This document shows, piece after piece, positions 37,055 to 47,400 of a stretch of DNA of 64,000 nt (position 1 is the stretch's first letter; each line of letters starts with the position of its first letter). The translations under genes were made by a program, and so were the position numbers. A model generated the notes under the pieces. It saw only the letters and a list, made by a program, of their open reading frames with translations, did not search any database and was not told the DNA's origin. The DNA comes from Ottelia alismoides (Eukaryota > Streptophyta > Magnoliopsida > Alismatales > Hydrocharitaceae). Location of the stretch: assembly GCA_037367405.1 (NCBI GenBank), contig JAZKJV010011400.1, positions 7,686,501-7,750,500 of the forward strand. The letters run 5' to 3'.

Positions 37055-37111
37055 ATACCGACCATCGTCTGTCGAGGTGGGCTACCTGGCTTGCCAGCCG
37101 ACGCTGTCCAA

Positions 37112-38485
37112 CTAGCCGGCGCAGATCTCTCTGGCTGCCCGGATGCCGGATAGATACGCGCCGTGGGCAGTGCCGAAGTAGTCGCGTTCTGTGGCTTCGC
37201 CAGCGAAATAGATTTTATGGTCGAGCGGGGCGGCCAGATGGTTTCGCAACTTGGGATGGGAGCCAACAGGATTGTAGGAGTACGACCCCAGCGCAAACGG
37301 ATCGGAGTTCCAGCGCGTGATCTGATAGTCCTCGGGCTGCGGAATCTTGGAACCAAAGATAACTCGCAAGGTTTTCATGGCGCTGGCCACAATCTGTTGA
37401 TCGCTCCAGGCTTCCAATTGGCGCGCATGTTCAGCCGCACTAAATCCCAGCAATACAGGCTTATGTGCGACACGTGCCAGGCTGACCCACTCAGCCCACT
37501 GGCCCGGCGTGCTGGGAATGTACTCAAGCCAATCGACATCGTCAGGCCAGAAGACTTCTTTGAATCGCAGGTAGCACTTGTTCAAGACACCCATTTCCAG
37601 CCCGGCGATGGCAGCGGACGTTGATGCAGGTAATGGCGGAGTGAACTTGACATTGCCCGCCTTCAGCACCCCCAGCGGCAAAGTTACAAGTACCTTGCCC
37701 GCTGTATGCTTGCCTCGAGTTGTGAATACTTGAACTTGCCTGTCGGTCCAGTCGATGCTGGTCACAACAGTGCTGTAATGAATCGTCAAGTCCCGGGCCA
37801 GGTAGTCGACCAGGACTTGATATCCCTTGGCCAACAGCACATCCTCTCCCTCGAAGACTTTGGCGCTATCGTGCCAATGCGTTGACAATCGCTCGGCGCT
37901 ACCGGCATACTCCTGCTCTAGTTCGCTGTGGCAGATAAAATTCAGCAGTCGCATGGTGTTTTCATCTGCATTGATCTGGCGACTCCACGAGTTCAGAAAG
38001 TCGCGGATACTGATGTCTCGTTCAGAATCCTGAGCGGCCTGTAGGGCTTGGCGAAATTGACCGCGGAGTCTTTCAAGCTGCTGTCCCTGCGATGCCGACA
38101 GCTCGCGACCTTCTGTGCTGTAGGTCAAGCTGCGGTCGTAGCTGGTTTCCAGTCTCAGCGCATCAACCTCATCAGCCAGTTCGGACAGTGGGTTGCCCGT
38201 TATCCCGTGAATCCAAGATGCCCCCAGGTCAAGCGGTACATCAGGCCATTTCGCACTGGTCCAGGTTCGTCCACCCAGCCTGTTCCTGGCCTCAAGCACC
38301 AGCACATCGAACCCTTGGTCTGCCAGAGTGCTGGCGGCTGCCAGGCCTGCCAGGCCAGCTCCAACCACAACCACGCGTGGCTTTTCTGACCGACTGGACT
38401 CAACCAATTCATTGGCCCGCGCCTTGGCCGTCATGCGTTCGATCAAGGCAGCCGCCAGGAGATTCAAGAGCAGCCTGCGCTTCAT
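37112..38485 (-). CDS. FAD-dependent amine oxidase (monoamine/polyamine oxidase family)
   Basis: A 457-residue flavin amine oxidase. After a short hydrophobic basic start (MKRRLLLNLLAAALIERM, possibly a signal) comes the FAD-binding Rossmann motif VVVGAGLAGLAAASTLADQG at 39-58, E66 at the end of strand 2 and GGRTW at 71-75. DLGASWIHGITGNPL is the typical second motif. The C-terminal FAD site is YFAGEATERDYFGTAHGAYL. A Lys-containing segment VLNKCYLRF in the middle fits the family's active-site region. Substrate (amine, polyamine or amino acid) cannot be told. It is transcribed alone, minus strand. Confidence 0.93.
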   Translation of the reverse strand: MKRRLLLNLLAAALIERMTAKARANELVESSRSEKPRVVVVGAGLAGLAAASTLADQGFDVLVLEARNRLGGRTWTSAKWPDVPLDLGASWIHGITGNPLSELADEVDALRLETSYDRSLTYSTEGRELSASQGQQLERLRGQFRQALQAAQDSERDISIRDFLNSWSRQINADENTMRLLNFICHSELEQEYAGSAERLSTHWHDSAKVFEGEDVLLAKGYQVLVDYLARDLTIHYSTVVTSIDWTDRQVQVFTTRGKHTAGKVLVTLPLGVLKAGNVKFTPPLPASTSAAIAGLEMGVLNKCYLRFKEVFWPDDVDWLEYIPSTPGQWAEWVSLARVAHKPVLLGFSAAEHARQLEAWSDQQIVASAMKTLRVIFGSKIPQPEDYQITRWNSDPFALGSYSYNPVGSHPKLRNHLAAPLDHKIYFAGEATERDYFGTAHGAYLSGIRAAREICAG

Positions 38486-38782
38486 GCGTTAACCCCGGAT
38501 AGTTCGAACAATCAGCTTGAAGAACCAAACAAACCGCGCCACATTGTAAGCCATGTGCCGCTGGTAGCCACCCTCACCAAAGAAGGTTGATTCAGCCGTA
38601 GGTTGGCCACTCTTGGCCGACGCGCTGGGAAGGTGATACACAAAAAACGCGCAACAGCAAAACTTGGGAACTGTGGCTGCGCTTACTTGGATAAAACCAG
38701 CGTACCTCAAGGCACCACTGTAGAATACTCAGGCATCTAACGGCCGGAGGCTGATTTCTCGAATGTTTCAAGGATAAGTAAG
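38486..38782. other. Spacer between divergent amine oxidase and small membrane protein genes
   Basis: About 300 bases. A half-site resembling the dispersed palindromic repeat is at about 38569-38584 (GGTAGCCACCCTCACC). No gene or RNA recognised. Confidence 0.4.
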
Positions 38783-38935
38783 ATGAATCCTTATGAACCA
38801 CCCAGTGCCCAGAGCGATTGTTCCAATCCCTCTTTCACTGGCGAGCCCACCGATGCAGACAGCGTAGCTCAGATCGTTAGCCCTGTGCTTATTCTGATCT
38901 TCTTGATGATCACTATTTTCGTCTTGACCTACTGA
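38783..38935 (+). CDS. 50-residue membrane protein with MNPYEPP start
   Basis: A short gene: ATG at 38783 with AAGGA about nine bases upstream, TGA at 38933-38935. The product begins MNPYEPPSAQSD, the start typical of many small planctomycete membrane proteins, has an acidic polar middle of about 20 residues, and ends in one hydrophobic segment at about 30-49 (QIVSPVLILIFLMITIFVLT). A single-pass membrane protein of unknown role. The good ribosome binding site and the known N-terminal signature make it believable. The FtsH-like peptidase gene follows 27 bases later on the same strand, so they probably share a transcript. Confidence 0.75.
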   Translation: MNPYEPPSAQSDCSNPSFTGEPTDADSVAQIVSPVLILIFLMITIFVLTY

Positions 38936-38962
38936 CGCCCAGCACCAACGCTGGTAACCAGA

Positions 38963-39514
38963 ATGGCTATAGAATTAATAGCAAGCACGCGGCAACTGAC
39001 AGTAGTGAGAGATCCGATGGAAGACGACAACGACGAGTTGACCGCTTATCACGAAGCCGGCCATGTGGTCGTAGCTCTGTTAACAGGCGCCCAAGTGCAG
39101 CACGTGACCATCACGCCCGATCGCGATGATGGCCCGGAACGTTTCGGTGATGCCGCAGTTGGTTGGCACAACGATCGGTATCGCCCGCGCGACCTGGCCC
39201 TGGCCATGGTTCGAGTTGCATTGGCTGGTCCAGTCGTAGAGATGATTTACACGGGCGATCCATTCCATCCTGGCATGCTCGCACAGTGGGCGGACGACTG
39301 GCGTCAAGCTTGGGCCGCCGCCGAAAAGCTGGAGAGCCACGAACTGAAGCGGCTTCGGTTACTAGAACAAGAAACCAGACAACTGATCAAACTGCTCCAA
39401 GACGATAACGTTTGGGCCGCAGTCGCCGAGCTGGCAGACAACCTAATGGCCCATCAATGGCTCGACAGCGAAGAGATCCAAGCCATCACCAGCCAGTGGC
39501 TCGAAGACCACTAA
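38963..39514 (+). CDS. Stand-alone FtsH-like (M41) zinc peptidase domain
   Basis: A 183-residue protein (165 if it begins at the ATG at 39017, which has a better GAGAG site). It resembles the protease domain of FtsH without the AAA ATPase. ELTAYHEAGHVVVALL has the zinc motif HEAGH at residues 30-34; VQHVTITPDRD follows as in FtsH; RDLALAMVRVALAGPVVEMI corresponds to the FtsH stretch around GGRAAEE; and the third ligand position matches Asp111/Asp112 in WADDWRQAW. So the metal site looks complete. No membrane segment. It follows a small membrane protein gene that may anchor or feed it. Confidence 0.78.
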   Translation: MAIELIASTRQLTVVRDPMEDDNDELTAYHEAGHVVVALLTGAQVQHVTITPDRDDGPERFGDAAVGWHNDRYRPRDLALAMVRVALAGPVVEMIYTGDPFHPGMLAQWADDWRQAWAAAEKLESHELKRLRLLEQETRQLIKLLQDDNVWAAVAELADNLMAHQWLDSEEIQAITSQWLEDH

Positions 39515-39615
39515 CGCACTGTAATACAATCGCCAACCGAACTCACACACCTACTGGGCAGGGTCAGTGTCTCTTGCTGCTCGCGTGGGGCCATGCAACG
39601 AGGAGCGTGCTGGAC

Positions 39616-39687
39616 GAGTAGGAGTAGGAGTAGGAGTAGGAGTACGAGTAGGAGTAGGAGTAGGAGTGGCAGTGGGAGTGGCAGTGA
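39616..39687. repeat. GAGTAG hexanucleotide tandem repeat, 12 units
   Basis: Seven exact GAGTAG units with one GAGTAC in between, followed by four diverged units (GAGTGG, CAGTGG, GAGTGG, CAGTGA). It lies between the peptidase gene and the 3' end of the DUF1501 gene. On the minus strand it would read Ser-Tyr repeats in a frame at 39564-39749, which is unlikely to be a gene. Confidence 0.95.
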
Positions 39688-39735
39688 GTTTCGCTGGGGG
39701 CTGACTTGGTGATGGCCGGCTGGCTGGTCATCCGT

Positions 39736-41163
39736 TTACGCCAGTACATCCTTTACCACCTGTCCGTGAATATCGGTCAGTCGGAAGTCTCGGCCCTGGT
39801 AGCGATATGTCAAACGAGTGTGATCAACGCCCATTAAATGCAAGATGGTGGCATTCAAGTCGTGGACGTGAACTGGGTTTTCCACGATGTTGTAGCAGTA
39901 ATCATCGGTCACTCCATAGGTCAAGCCGTGCTTGACCCCCGCACCAGCCATGAGCACCGTAAAGCAACGCGGATGATGATCGCGACCGTAATCGGTATCC
40001 GTCACACCGCCTTGCGAATAGATCGTACGACCAAATTCACCACCCCAGACAATTAGCGTATCGTCCAGCAGACCATGTTGTTTCAAATCTGCGATCAAGG
40101 CCGCAGTGGCTTGATCGGTGTCTTGGCATTGCCCTTTGATCGCATTGGGTAACCCACCATGATGATCCCAGCCCATATGAAACAACTGTACGAACCTGAC
40201 ATCGCGCTGAGCCAGTCGACGGGCCAGCAAACAGTTCGCGGCATAGGATCCAGCCCGCGACACATCCGGGCCATACATTTCGAGCACATGCTTAGGTTCG
40301 TCGCGCAGGTCCAGTAGCTCCGGCACACTCGACTGCATTCGAAAGGCCATTTCATACTGGGCGATTCGCGTTTCAATCTCTGGATCATGCAGTGCATCAA
40401 AGCGCTGGGCATTGAGCAGCTTCAGGCGATCCAGTGTACTGCGCCGCGCGTCTTGATCGATCCCCGGCGGATTGGACAGGTACAGCACTGCGTCGCCACG
40501 ATTACGAAACTTGACGCCCTGATGCACGGTCGGCAAAAAGCCAGCCCCCCAGAGACGATCGTACAACGGTTGATCGTCGGGACGACCAGAGCCAAACGAG
40601 GTTAGCACCACATAGGCTGGCAGATCCTGGTTCTCGCTACCCAGTCCATAACTGGCCCACGCCCCGATGCTTGGGCGACCCGCTAATTGCGAGCCTGTCT
40701 GGCAGAAAGTGATCGCCGGGTCATGGTTGATCGCCTCGGTATGCAGCGTACGAATCATGCAGAATTCATCGGCCATCTTGGACATGTGCGGCAGGATTTC
40801 GCTCATCCACATGCCGCTTTGCCCATGCTGCGCAAACTTGAATATCGATGGGGCCACGGGAAAACTAGCCTGGCCACTGGTCATCGTTGTCAAGCGCTGG
40901 CCCATGCGAATCGACTCGGGCAGCTCTGTCCCACGCTTGTCAGCCATCACTGGCTTGGGATCGAACAGATCCATCTGGGAAGGAGCCCCGGATTGAAACA
41001 GATAGATGATCCGCTTGGCTTTCGCGGGATGATGTGTGCCGGTGCGTGCCTCGGCTGATGCCTGCATCATCGAAGCCAACGCCGCCGCGCCGATCCCTGC
41101 AGCCGAAGACTGCAAAAACGTGCGACGATTCAGCCGATCGAGTTGTGAAAACACGGACTGCAT
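39736..41163 (-). CDS. DUF1501 protein, Tat-exported
   Basis: A 475-residue DUF1501 protein (distant sulfatase/alkaline-phosphatase-like fold). I start it at the ATG ending at 41163, which has GGAAGG six bases upstream; ten residues more are possible upstream. A twin-arginine signal is present (RLNRRTFLQSSAAGIGAAA, Arg13-Arg14). Hallmarks: IIYLFQSGAPSQMDLFDPKP, HTEAINHDPAITFCQTGSQ, FHMGWDHHG, IVWGGEFGRTIYSQ, GRDHHPRCFTVLMAGAGVKHG and DLNATILHLMG near the end. It follows the DUF1549/DUF1553 gene with 32 bases between and is nearly always its partner in planctomycetes. Function of the pair is unproven; a role with extracytoplasmic polymers is often assumed. Confidence 0.96.
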   Translation of the reverse strand: MQSVFSQLDRLNRRTFLQSSAAGIGAAALASMMQASAEARTGTHHPAKAKRIIYLFQSGAPSQMDLFDPKPVMADKRGTELPESIRMGQRLTTMTSGQASFPVAPSIFKFAQHGQSGMWMSEILPHMSKMADEFCMIRTLHTEAINHDPAITFCQTGSQLAGRPSIGAWASYGLGSENQDLPAYVVLTSFGSGRPDDQPLYDRLWGAGFLPTVHQGVKFRNRGDAVLYLSNPPGIDQDARRSTLDRLKLLNAQRFDALHDPEIETRIAQYEMAFRMQSSVPELLDLRDEPKHVLEMYGPDVSRAGSYAANCLLARRLAQRDVRFVQLFHMGWDHHGGLPNAIKGQCQDTDQATAALIADLKQHGLLDDTLIVWGGEFGRTIYSQGGVTDTDYGRDHHPRCFTVLMAGAGVKHGLTYGVTDDYCYNIVENPVHVHDLNATILHLMGVDHTRLTYRYQGRDFRLTDIHGQVVKDVLA

Positions 41164-41195
41164 AAAACACCTTCCACCGAGCTCGTAATCCAAGG

Positions 41196-44100
41196 TTATT
41201 CGCGCGTAACTACTTCATCCAGATTCAGCAGCACGTTGGCCGTCAATGCATAGGCCGCCAGTTCGTTGACATCTGCGCCCGCGGCGACGCGGCTGGTGCC
41301 AACGTTCAGATACTGCGTGGCTGCATCGGGAGTGGCCTGGAATCGCGCAAGATCTTGCTGAAAACCAGCCACCAAGACACTCAATTCTGTGTCGTTGGGC
41401 CGGCGCGAGGTGGCCAGTCGAAAACCATGCGTGATTCGTTCATCTGGCGTAGGACCAGCTTCACTCATCATCCGCCATCCCAATGCACGAGCAGCTTCGA
41501 CATACGTGATCTCGTTCAGCAATGCCAGGGCTTGCAACGGAGTGTTGGTTCGCGAACGTTTGACAGTACAGATCTCGCGTGCCGGTGCATCGAAGAGCAT
41601 CAACGATGGTGGCGGCGCTGTTCGCTTCCAAATGGTGTAGAGCGTTCGGCGGTACAGGCCATCACCGGTATCGGGCATATAACCGCGCAGATCTCCATAG
41701 CGACTGGTCTCATCCCACACGCCTTCCGGCATATAAGGTCGCACGCTGGGCCCACCGATCTTGCGCACCAACAAGCCGGAAATAGCTAGCGCCTGATCGC
41801 GCGCGGTCTCAGCTGACAAACGCACGCGAGGTCCGCGACTGAGCAGCCGATTCTCCGGATCAGCCGCCGCGGTCACCGCTGCCGACTGACGATACGTCTG
41901 GCTCATGACAATCAACTTCTGCAGGGCTTTCATGTCCCATGCGACAGCCGGTTTACCATCCAGCCCGCGCAATACGGTTGGCTCCATGAACTCAGCGGCC
42001 AACCAATCGAGCAGCTCGGGGTGCGACGGCCATTCCGATTGCGAACCGAAGTTCTCAGTCGTTCGCACCAGTCCAGCTCCGAACAATCGCTCCCATGCTC
42101 GATTGACCCACACGCGCGCCGTTAACGGATGATCGCGCGAGACCAACCACTGTGCCAGGCCAAGCCGATCAATCGAGACTCCCTTTGGCAACCCCGGAAA
42201 GGCGCTGGGCACGCCGCGCTCCACCTTTTCGCCCGGTTGATCATATTGACCTCGCTTGAGCACATAAGCCGGACGGGCTTGGGGCAACTCCTTCATGACC
42301 ATTACCGTCGGGATCTTGGCCTCGTAGTCATTAACCGCTTGTCGCGCTGATTTGAGCTCTTCCTCGGCTTGCTTGCTCTCCGTATCGGCATGCTCGCGGA
42401 AGTAACTGGCAATCTCTGCGGTTTGCTGCGTGGTTCTTTCGGCCAGCGGTGTGTGGATGGCTGTCCGTAGCGATGGAGCAATCGTCGCACCCGCCAGCTT
42501 GACGCTGCCGGCTGGCCAGTCGGTCGTTGAAAGTCGAAACCGACCGATGTTATGGCCATCAATAGCATCGTGTTTCAAAACGATGGTCATCGTCGCCTCA
42601 GCCGGTACCGTTAGCGGGGCGGCGAACAAGAACATGGCTCGGCGCTGCTCGCGCTTGGTCGGACCGTCGATCGCCCATCCTTTACTGTTCTTGCCTTCCC
42701 GTGTAGCTTTGCCTTCCACAATGGCTGCGACCGGCCAGCCTGGTTGGTCGTAGTCCGACGCGGCTAAGGTGATCACTGCCTTGATCGGTACGCTGTGCGA
42801 CGGAGCTGTCAGAATCACATCGACATCCGATAGAACAAAGTTGCCGTTGGGGTAACGCCCTAAGCTCATATTGGGCAAGGAAGCATCGGGAAACGCCTCG
42901 AGTAACACCCCGGTAATAATTCCAGGTGCGACCGCTCCGGTGATTTGATACTCGTCAAAGCTCGGGTTGGTACCACTGGCCAGCCAGCTTTGGTCCGGCT
43001 GCCTGGTTAATGTGGCACCTCCCAAGCTCTTGACCTCACTTGGTTCGAACAGCGTCCAAGTCTCGGCCTTTTCGGCTAACTGCCTCGCGAAGGTCTGTTC
43101 CCACGCGGCCTGGCGCTGGGCAGAGTTGCTTACGGCCTGTGCCAGTTTGGCCTCGGCATGGGTTACCGCTTGTCCGAGTTCAGCCAGTTTTTGCTGATCG
43201 TCGGCCGTCGGAATCTTGTGCACTGGTCGCGTGTTCCCGCCTTCAACTTCCAGCACACCTGATTCATCAATCGAATTGAAGAAGGCAAAGAGCTGGTAAA
43301 ACTCCTTCTGAGAGATTGGATCGTACTTATGATCGTGGCACCGGCAGCAATTGAAGGTCAGGGCCATCCACGTCAGCCCGGTCGTTTCAACGCGATCAAT
43401 GACGGTCTCAGCAAACCATTCTTCTTGGATGCGTCCACCTTCCCCATTTAGTTTGACGTTGCGATGAAAGCCAGTGGCAATGATCTGGTCGGCCGTTGGA
43501 TTGGGCAGCAAGTCGCCGGCCAGTTGCTGGATCGTAAATTGATCGAAAGGCAGGTTACGGTTAAAGGCCTCGATTACCCAGTCGCGCCAAGCAGACATCT
43601 GCCGTGATGAATCGACTTGAAAACCATTGCTGTCAGCGTACCTGGCAAAGTCGAGCCATTGCTGGGCCATCTGCTCGCCATAATGCGGTGAAGCCAAGAG
43701 TCGATCGACCACTTTTTCAAATGCTTCGGGAGATGTATCGGTTACAAAAGCATCAACTTCTGCAAGCGTGGGTGGCAAGCCAGTCAAGTCGAGACTGACT
43801 CGTCGAATCAAGGTTTCACGCGCCCCCTGCGGGGCAGGAGCCAGCCCTTCGACTTGCAGACGCTCCCGAACAAATGCGTCGATCGGATGTGACACACCAT
43901 CCAATTGGGGAACTGCCGGACGTTCGATGCGCTCAAACGCCCAATGGCCTTGCAGAGCTGCGCCTTCTTCAATCCATTGCCGAATGGTCGCGACCTGGCT
44001 GGGCGAGAGAACTTTGCCCGATTCAGGCGGCGGCATGACCAGGTCAGGATCATTCGAAGTGATACGTTGCCATAGTTTACTGGCATCAAGCTCGCGGGCT

Positions 44101-44339
44101 ACGATCGCCGGTCCTGAATCGCCGCCGCGCAGGGCTGCATCGGCCACATCCAGCCTGAGCCCGCCTTTACGCTGCGCCTCGTCAGGACCATGGCACTGGA
44201 AACAAGCATCCGAAAGAATCGGCCTGACCTGTCGGTCAAAACGAATCTTGGTCTCGGTCTGAGCCAGCCCACACGTACCCAACCCTAAGGCAATGAGCGT
44301 GCTGAGCCAGCGAGAGAGTATCTTGAATTCTGATCTCAT
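41196..44339 (-). CDS. PSCyt1-DUF1549-DUF1553 (PSD1) protein
   Basis: A 1047-residue exported planctomycete protein. Signal peptide at 1-26; then the PSCyt1 heme-binding domain with CFQCH at 46-50 ([20 protein letters not shown]), DUF1549 at about 145-355 ([31 protein letters not shown]), a long beta-sandwich and coiled linker in the middle, and DUF1553 at about 730-1000 ([33 protein letters not shown]). The CxxCH motif argues for c-type cytochrome attachment outside the cytoplasm. The DUF1501 gene follows directly; the pair forms a two-gene operon. Electron transfer to or from a partner is inferred from the heme motif only. Confidence 0.96.
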   Translation of the reverse strand: MRSEFKILSRWLSTLIALGLGTCGLAQTETKIRFDRQVRPILSDACFQCHGPDEAQRKGGLRLDVADAALRGGDSGPAIVARELDASKLWQRITSNDPDLVMPPPESGKVLSPSQVATIRQWIEEGAALQGHWAFERIERPAVPQLDGVSHPIDAFVRERLQVEGLAPAPQGARETLIRRVSLDLTGLPPTLAEVDAFVTDTSPEAFEKVVDRLLASPHYGEQMAQQWLDFARYADSNGFQVDSSRQMSAWRDWVIEAFNRNLPFDQFTIQQLAGDLLPNPTADQIIATGFHRNVKLNGEGGRIQEEWFAETVIDRVETTGLTWMALTFNCCRCHDHKYDPISQKEFYQLFAFFNSIDESGVLEVEGGNTRPVHKIPTADDQQKLAELGQAVTHAEAKLAQAVSNSAQRQAAWEQTFARQLAEKAETWTLFEPSEVKSLGGATLTRQPDQSWLASGTNPSFDEYQITGAVAPGIITGVLLEAFPDASLPNMSLGRYPNGNFVLSDVDVILTAPSHSVPIKAVITLAASDYDQPGWPVAAIVEGKATREGKNSKGWAIDGPTKREQRRAMFLFAAPLTVPAEATMTIVLKHDAIDGHNIGRFRLSTTDWPAGSVKLAGATIAPSLRTAIHTPLAERTTQQTAEIASYFREHADTESKQAEEELKSARQAVNDYEAKIPTVMVMKELPQARPAYVLKRGQYDQPGEKVERGVPSAFPGLPKGVSIDRLGLAQWLVSRDHPLTARVWVNRAWERLFGAGLVRTTENFGSQSEWPSHPELLDWLAAEFMEPTVLRGLDGKPAVAWDMKALQKLIVMSQTYRQSAAVTAAADPENRLLSRGPRVRLSAETARDQALAISGLLVRKIGGPSVRPYMPEGVWDETSRYGDLRGYMPDTGDGLYRRTLYTIWKRTAPPPSLMLFDAPAREICTVKRSRTNTPLQALALLNEITYVEAARALGWRMMSEAGPTPDERITHGFRLATSRRPNDTELSVLVAGFQQDLARFQATPDAATQYLNVGTSRVAAGADVNELAAYALTANVLLNLDEVVTRE

Positions 44340-44460
44340 GAATCAAGCGTCTTTAGGCGGGGACCAAACGGGGAACATGCACGGAGAAGCATCCCCGTGC
44401 TCAGCGGCGGGAGATCCCTAGTCTACCATACAAGACGCCCCAGCGCACTTCTGAAAATCG

Positions 44461-47400
44461 CTACTTGCGTTTACTGCGACTGTCAAACAGGCTGACCTCG
44501 ACCTCTTCGTCATCCGACTTGGCGGTACTTTGAATCAAGTTCACGGGGTCAAGATGCAAGCAGACTGAGGCGGTGGACGCGAATGTGGTGATGATCTGTC
44601 CGAGCCGAACTGCCCAGATGATCACACCGGTGCTGATCACAGTCCACTTGGCGGGCTCTGAGAATGAATAGGTGCTATTTGAGGCAATTTCCTCGGCCGA
44701 GCTTACTTCACCAATCGGAATCAGCATGGATTGACCGATATGGTGCACCAAACTTCGCGTATTGAAATTTTGCTCCGTGGCACCGCCTGCATATACGCTA
44801 ATTGAGACTGGATTCCAAGCTGTGCCGCCTAGGACCAGCATGGCAGGCACCGACTCGCCAACGCTCTGTGACACTTGAGCTTCAGCCGACACTCCCTCGA
44901 CGAGCCGCGGGTCCTCACCGCCCGGCGTACCTTCCGCAGTTGTCTGCTTGTCGATACCCGGACGAACGTTGTCTTCGATCAGCGCAGCCCAGGGTGTCAC
45001 GTTCGTGGTAGTTTTATCCGAGGTTCGATTATCCGGCGAACTGTTCGAACTGCTGCTTGAATTATTCGAGGAGCTGCTGGAGGAAGAGCTATTGGAAGAG
45101 GAATTACTCGAACTGGAAACTCCACTGCCACTATCGCCGGAACTTCCCATGCCGACACTTCCATCGATCGCCGGCGGCAGGGCTACTTCTATGCTGATCA
45201 TTGCTGCAGCTGACATCAGCTGACCATCGAATACTTGATATGTAAAGTATGCCTGCCCAACAAATCCTGGATCTGCCTTATAAACCAATGAGCCATCTGG
45301 CTTCATGACTACCGAACCATAGTTGGGATCCTGGGCCATCACAATCGTCAACGCATCCGCCTCTGGATCAGCTACTGCACTTTGTAGTTGTGCCGCAGTC
45401 ACCACCAACGGAGATACATTGTTGGTGCTGAATCGCAGATTCTGGCCCATTGGGGCTTCATTGACATTCAGAATGGCGACCACCAGGCTGGTGGTCGATG
45501 TCGAGCCATCCATTGAATTGGCGCGAACCACCAGCGTATAGGCGGCCGTAGATTCGTAATCCAATCGGCTGCCATCGGCTACAAAGATCGTGCCGGTTGT
45601 TTGATCAATCGCAAATCGTCCGCCGGCGTCGCCATCCAGCCAGTAAGTGATCGAGTTGTTGGTCGCATCCTGGTCAACGGCGCTAGCTACCACCCCAACA
45701 ACTGTGCCATTGGCGGCATTTTCAGCAACTGCATTGAACGCGGGATTGACGTCGCTGATGGGGCCGACATCATACTCATCTACATCGCCGATGTTGATTG
45801 TAAATGCCCGAGTGCTGCTCGACCCGTCGGAACTGGTGGCTCGCACGGTTATGTTGTAACTGGAGGTCACTTCGCGGTCGATCGCTCCCAATACAGTTAC
45901 CACTCCCGTCACAGCATCGATTGCAAATCTGCCACTGGCATTATCATCCAGGGAGTAGGCAATTGTCGCCGTACCGTCACTATCGCTAGCCTGGGCCGTC
46001 ACGCCCGTACTCGAACCGACAACCGCATTTTCCAGGACGAAATTTGCGACCGCATCGGCATCCGCCAGGGCTGATACGGGAGATTCATCTACATCGGAGA
46101 GATTAATGCTGAAGGTCGCAGTTGCGAACGAACCATCGGCTGAGGTGGAGCGAACCGTGATTTGATGGCTCGTGGCTGCCTCGAAATTCAATAGCGAGCC
46201 ATTGGCAACTGAAACTTCGCCGGTTGAAGCATTTATGGAAAAACGTCCGCCGGCATCATCGTCCAGGCTATAGGTTACCGCACTATTGGTCGCGTCTGCA
46301 TCTTCCGCTCGGACTGTCAGGCCAACTTGAGTACCGCTGGCAGCGTTTTCGGCGACGGTATTTGGAAGAGCATTGGTATCCACAGGCGCCGTTACCTGGA
46401 ACTCGTTCATGTCATTAATGGTGATCGAAAACTGCTGATCCGCGAAACTACCATCCTGGGAAGTAGCCCGAACGGTTATCGTGCGCGATGGGCCATCGAC
46501 TTCACGATCCAACACGGTCACTAATGTGACGACTCCTGAGGTTGGATCAATCGCAAATCGCCCACCGTCATTGTCGAAAAGCGAATAGGTTATGCCGCTG
46601 TTGGAAGCATCGCTATCGCTGGCCAAGATCGTGATTCCGACCGCTGAACCAACGGCAGCGTTTTCGTCAACCGCGTTGGGCGAACTATCGGTATCAACGG
46701 GCACGCTGACGTCGAACTCGTCCACATCGGTCAAGTTGATCGTGATGGCTTTCTCGATGAACAGGCCAGCTTCGTCGGTGGCTCTGACGATCACCGTGTG
46801 TGAAGGTGAAGCCTCGTAATTCAACAGCAAACTATCGGTGACCGTGATAACGCCAGTCGCCGGATCGATTGCGAATCGACCGCCAGCGTTATCAGTCAAG
46901 GAGTAACTGTAGGTCGTACCGGCATCCACATCTACACCCGTCGCCATTCCAACTAACGTTCCATTGCTCGAATTTTCGGCGATGGTCATGCCAGTTGTCG
47001 TGATATCGTGCGGAGCGTCATTGGCACCTTGGATAGTTACCGTGATTTGCGTCGTGCTGGTCAGGCCCGCGGTATCACGCATCGTGTAAGTAAACACATC
47101 GCTCAGTGTCTGATTACTGGTCCGCAAAGCTTGCACAGTGGCATTGGAGTTATCGACTGTATAGGAAAACGAGCCATCGCCCGCGATATTGATCGAACCA
47201 AACGAGCCGGCCACGCCAGTCCCCACAAAACCTGAAGCGTTCGCGAGGGTTCCCATGGCCACACCGATAACCGTCTTGGTATCTCCGGCGTCGACATCCG
47301 TGTCATTGATCAAGACGTTACCCGTTGGTGACAAGCCTGGCACACTGTTGCTGGAGCCCCCCGCCTCAACAGCTGTCGCCGAGTCACCATTGGCAATTGG

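Larger units (their letters stand above)
36526..37111. other. Gene-poor stretch with hairpin and tandem repeat
   Basis: TCAAATTTTG and CAAAAATTTGA at about 36554-36585 form an imperfect AT-rich hairpin. 36632-36907 holds a doubtful small gene on the minus strand. 36992-37054 is a two-copy tandem repeat, and 37058-37086 resembles a decayed copy of the dispersed palindromic repeat (CATCGTCT ... GTGGGCTACCTGGC). Confidence 0.5.

Noticed and set aside
39564..39749. Frame encoding Ser-Tyr repeats
   Set aside because: Produced by the hexanucleotide microsatellite; it overlaps the end of the DUF1501 gene and has no good start.
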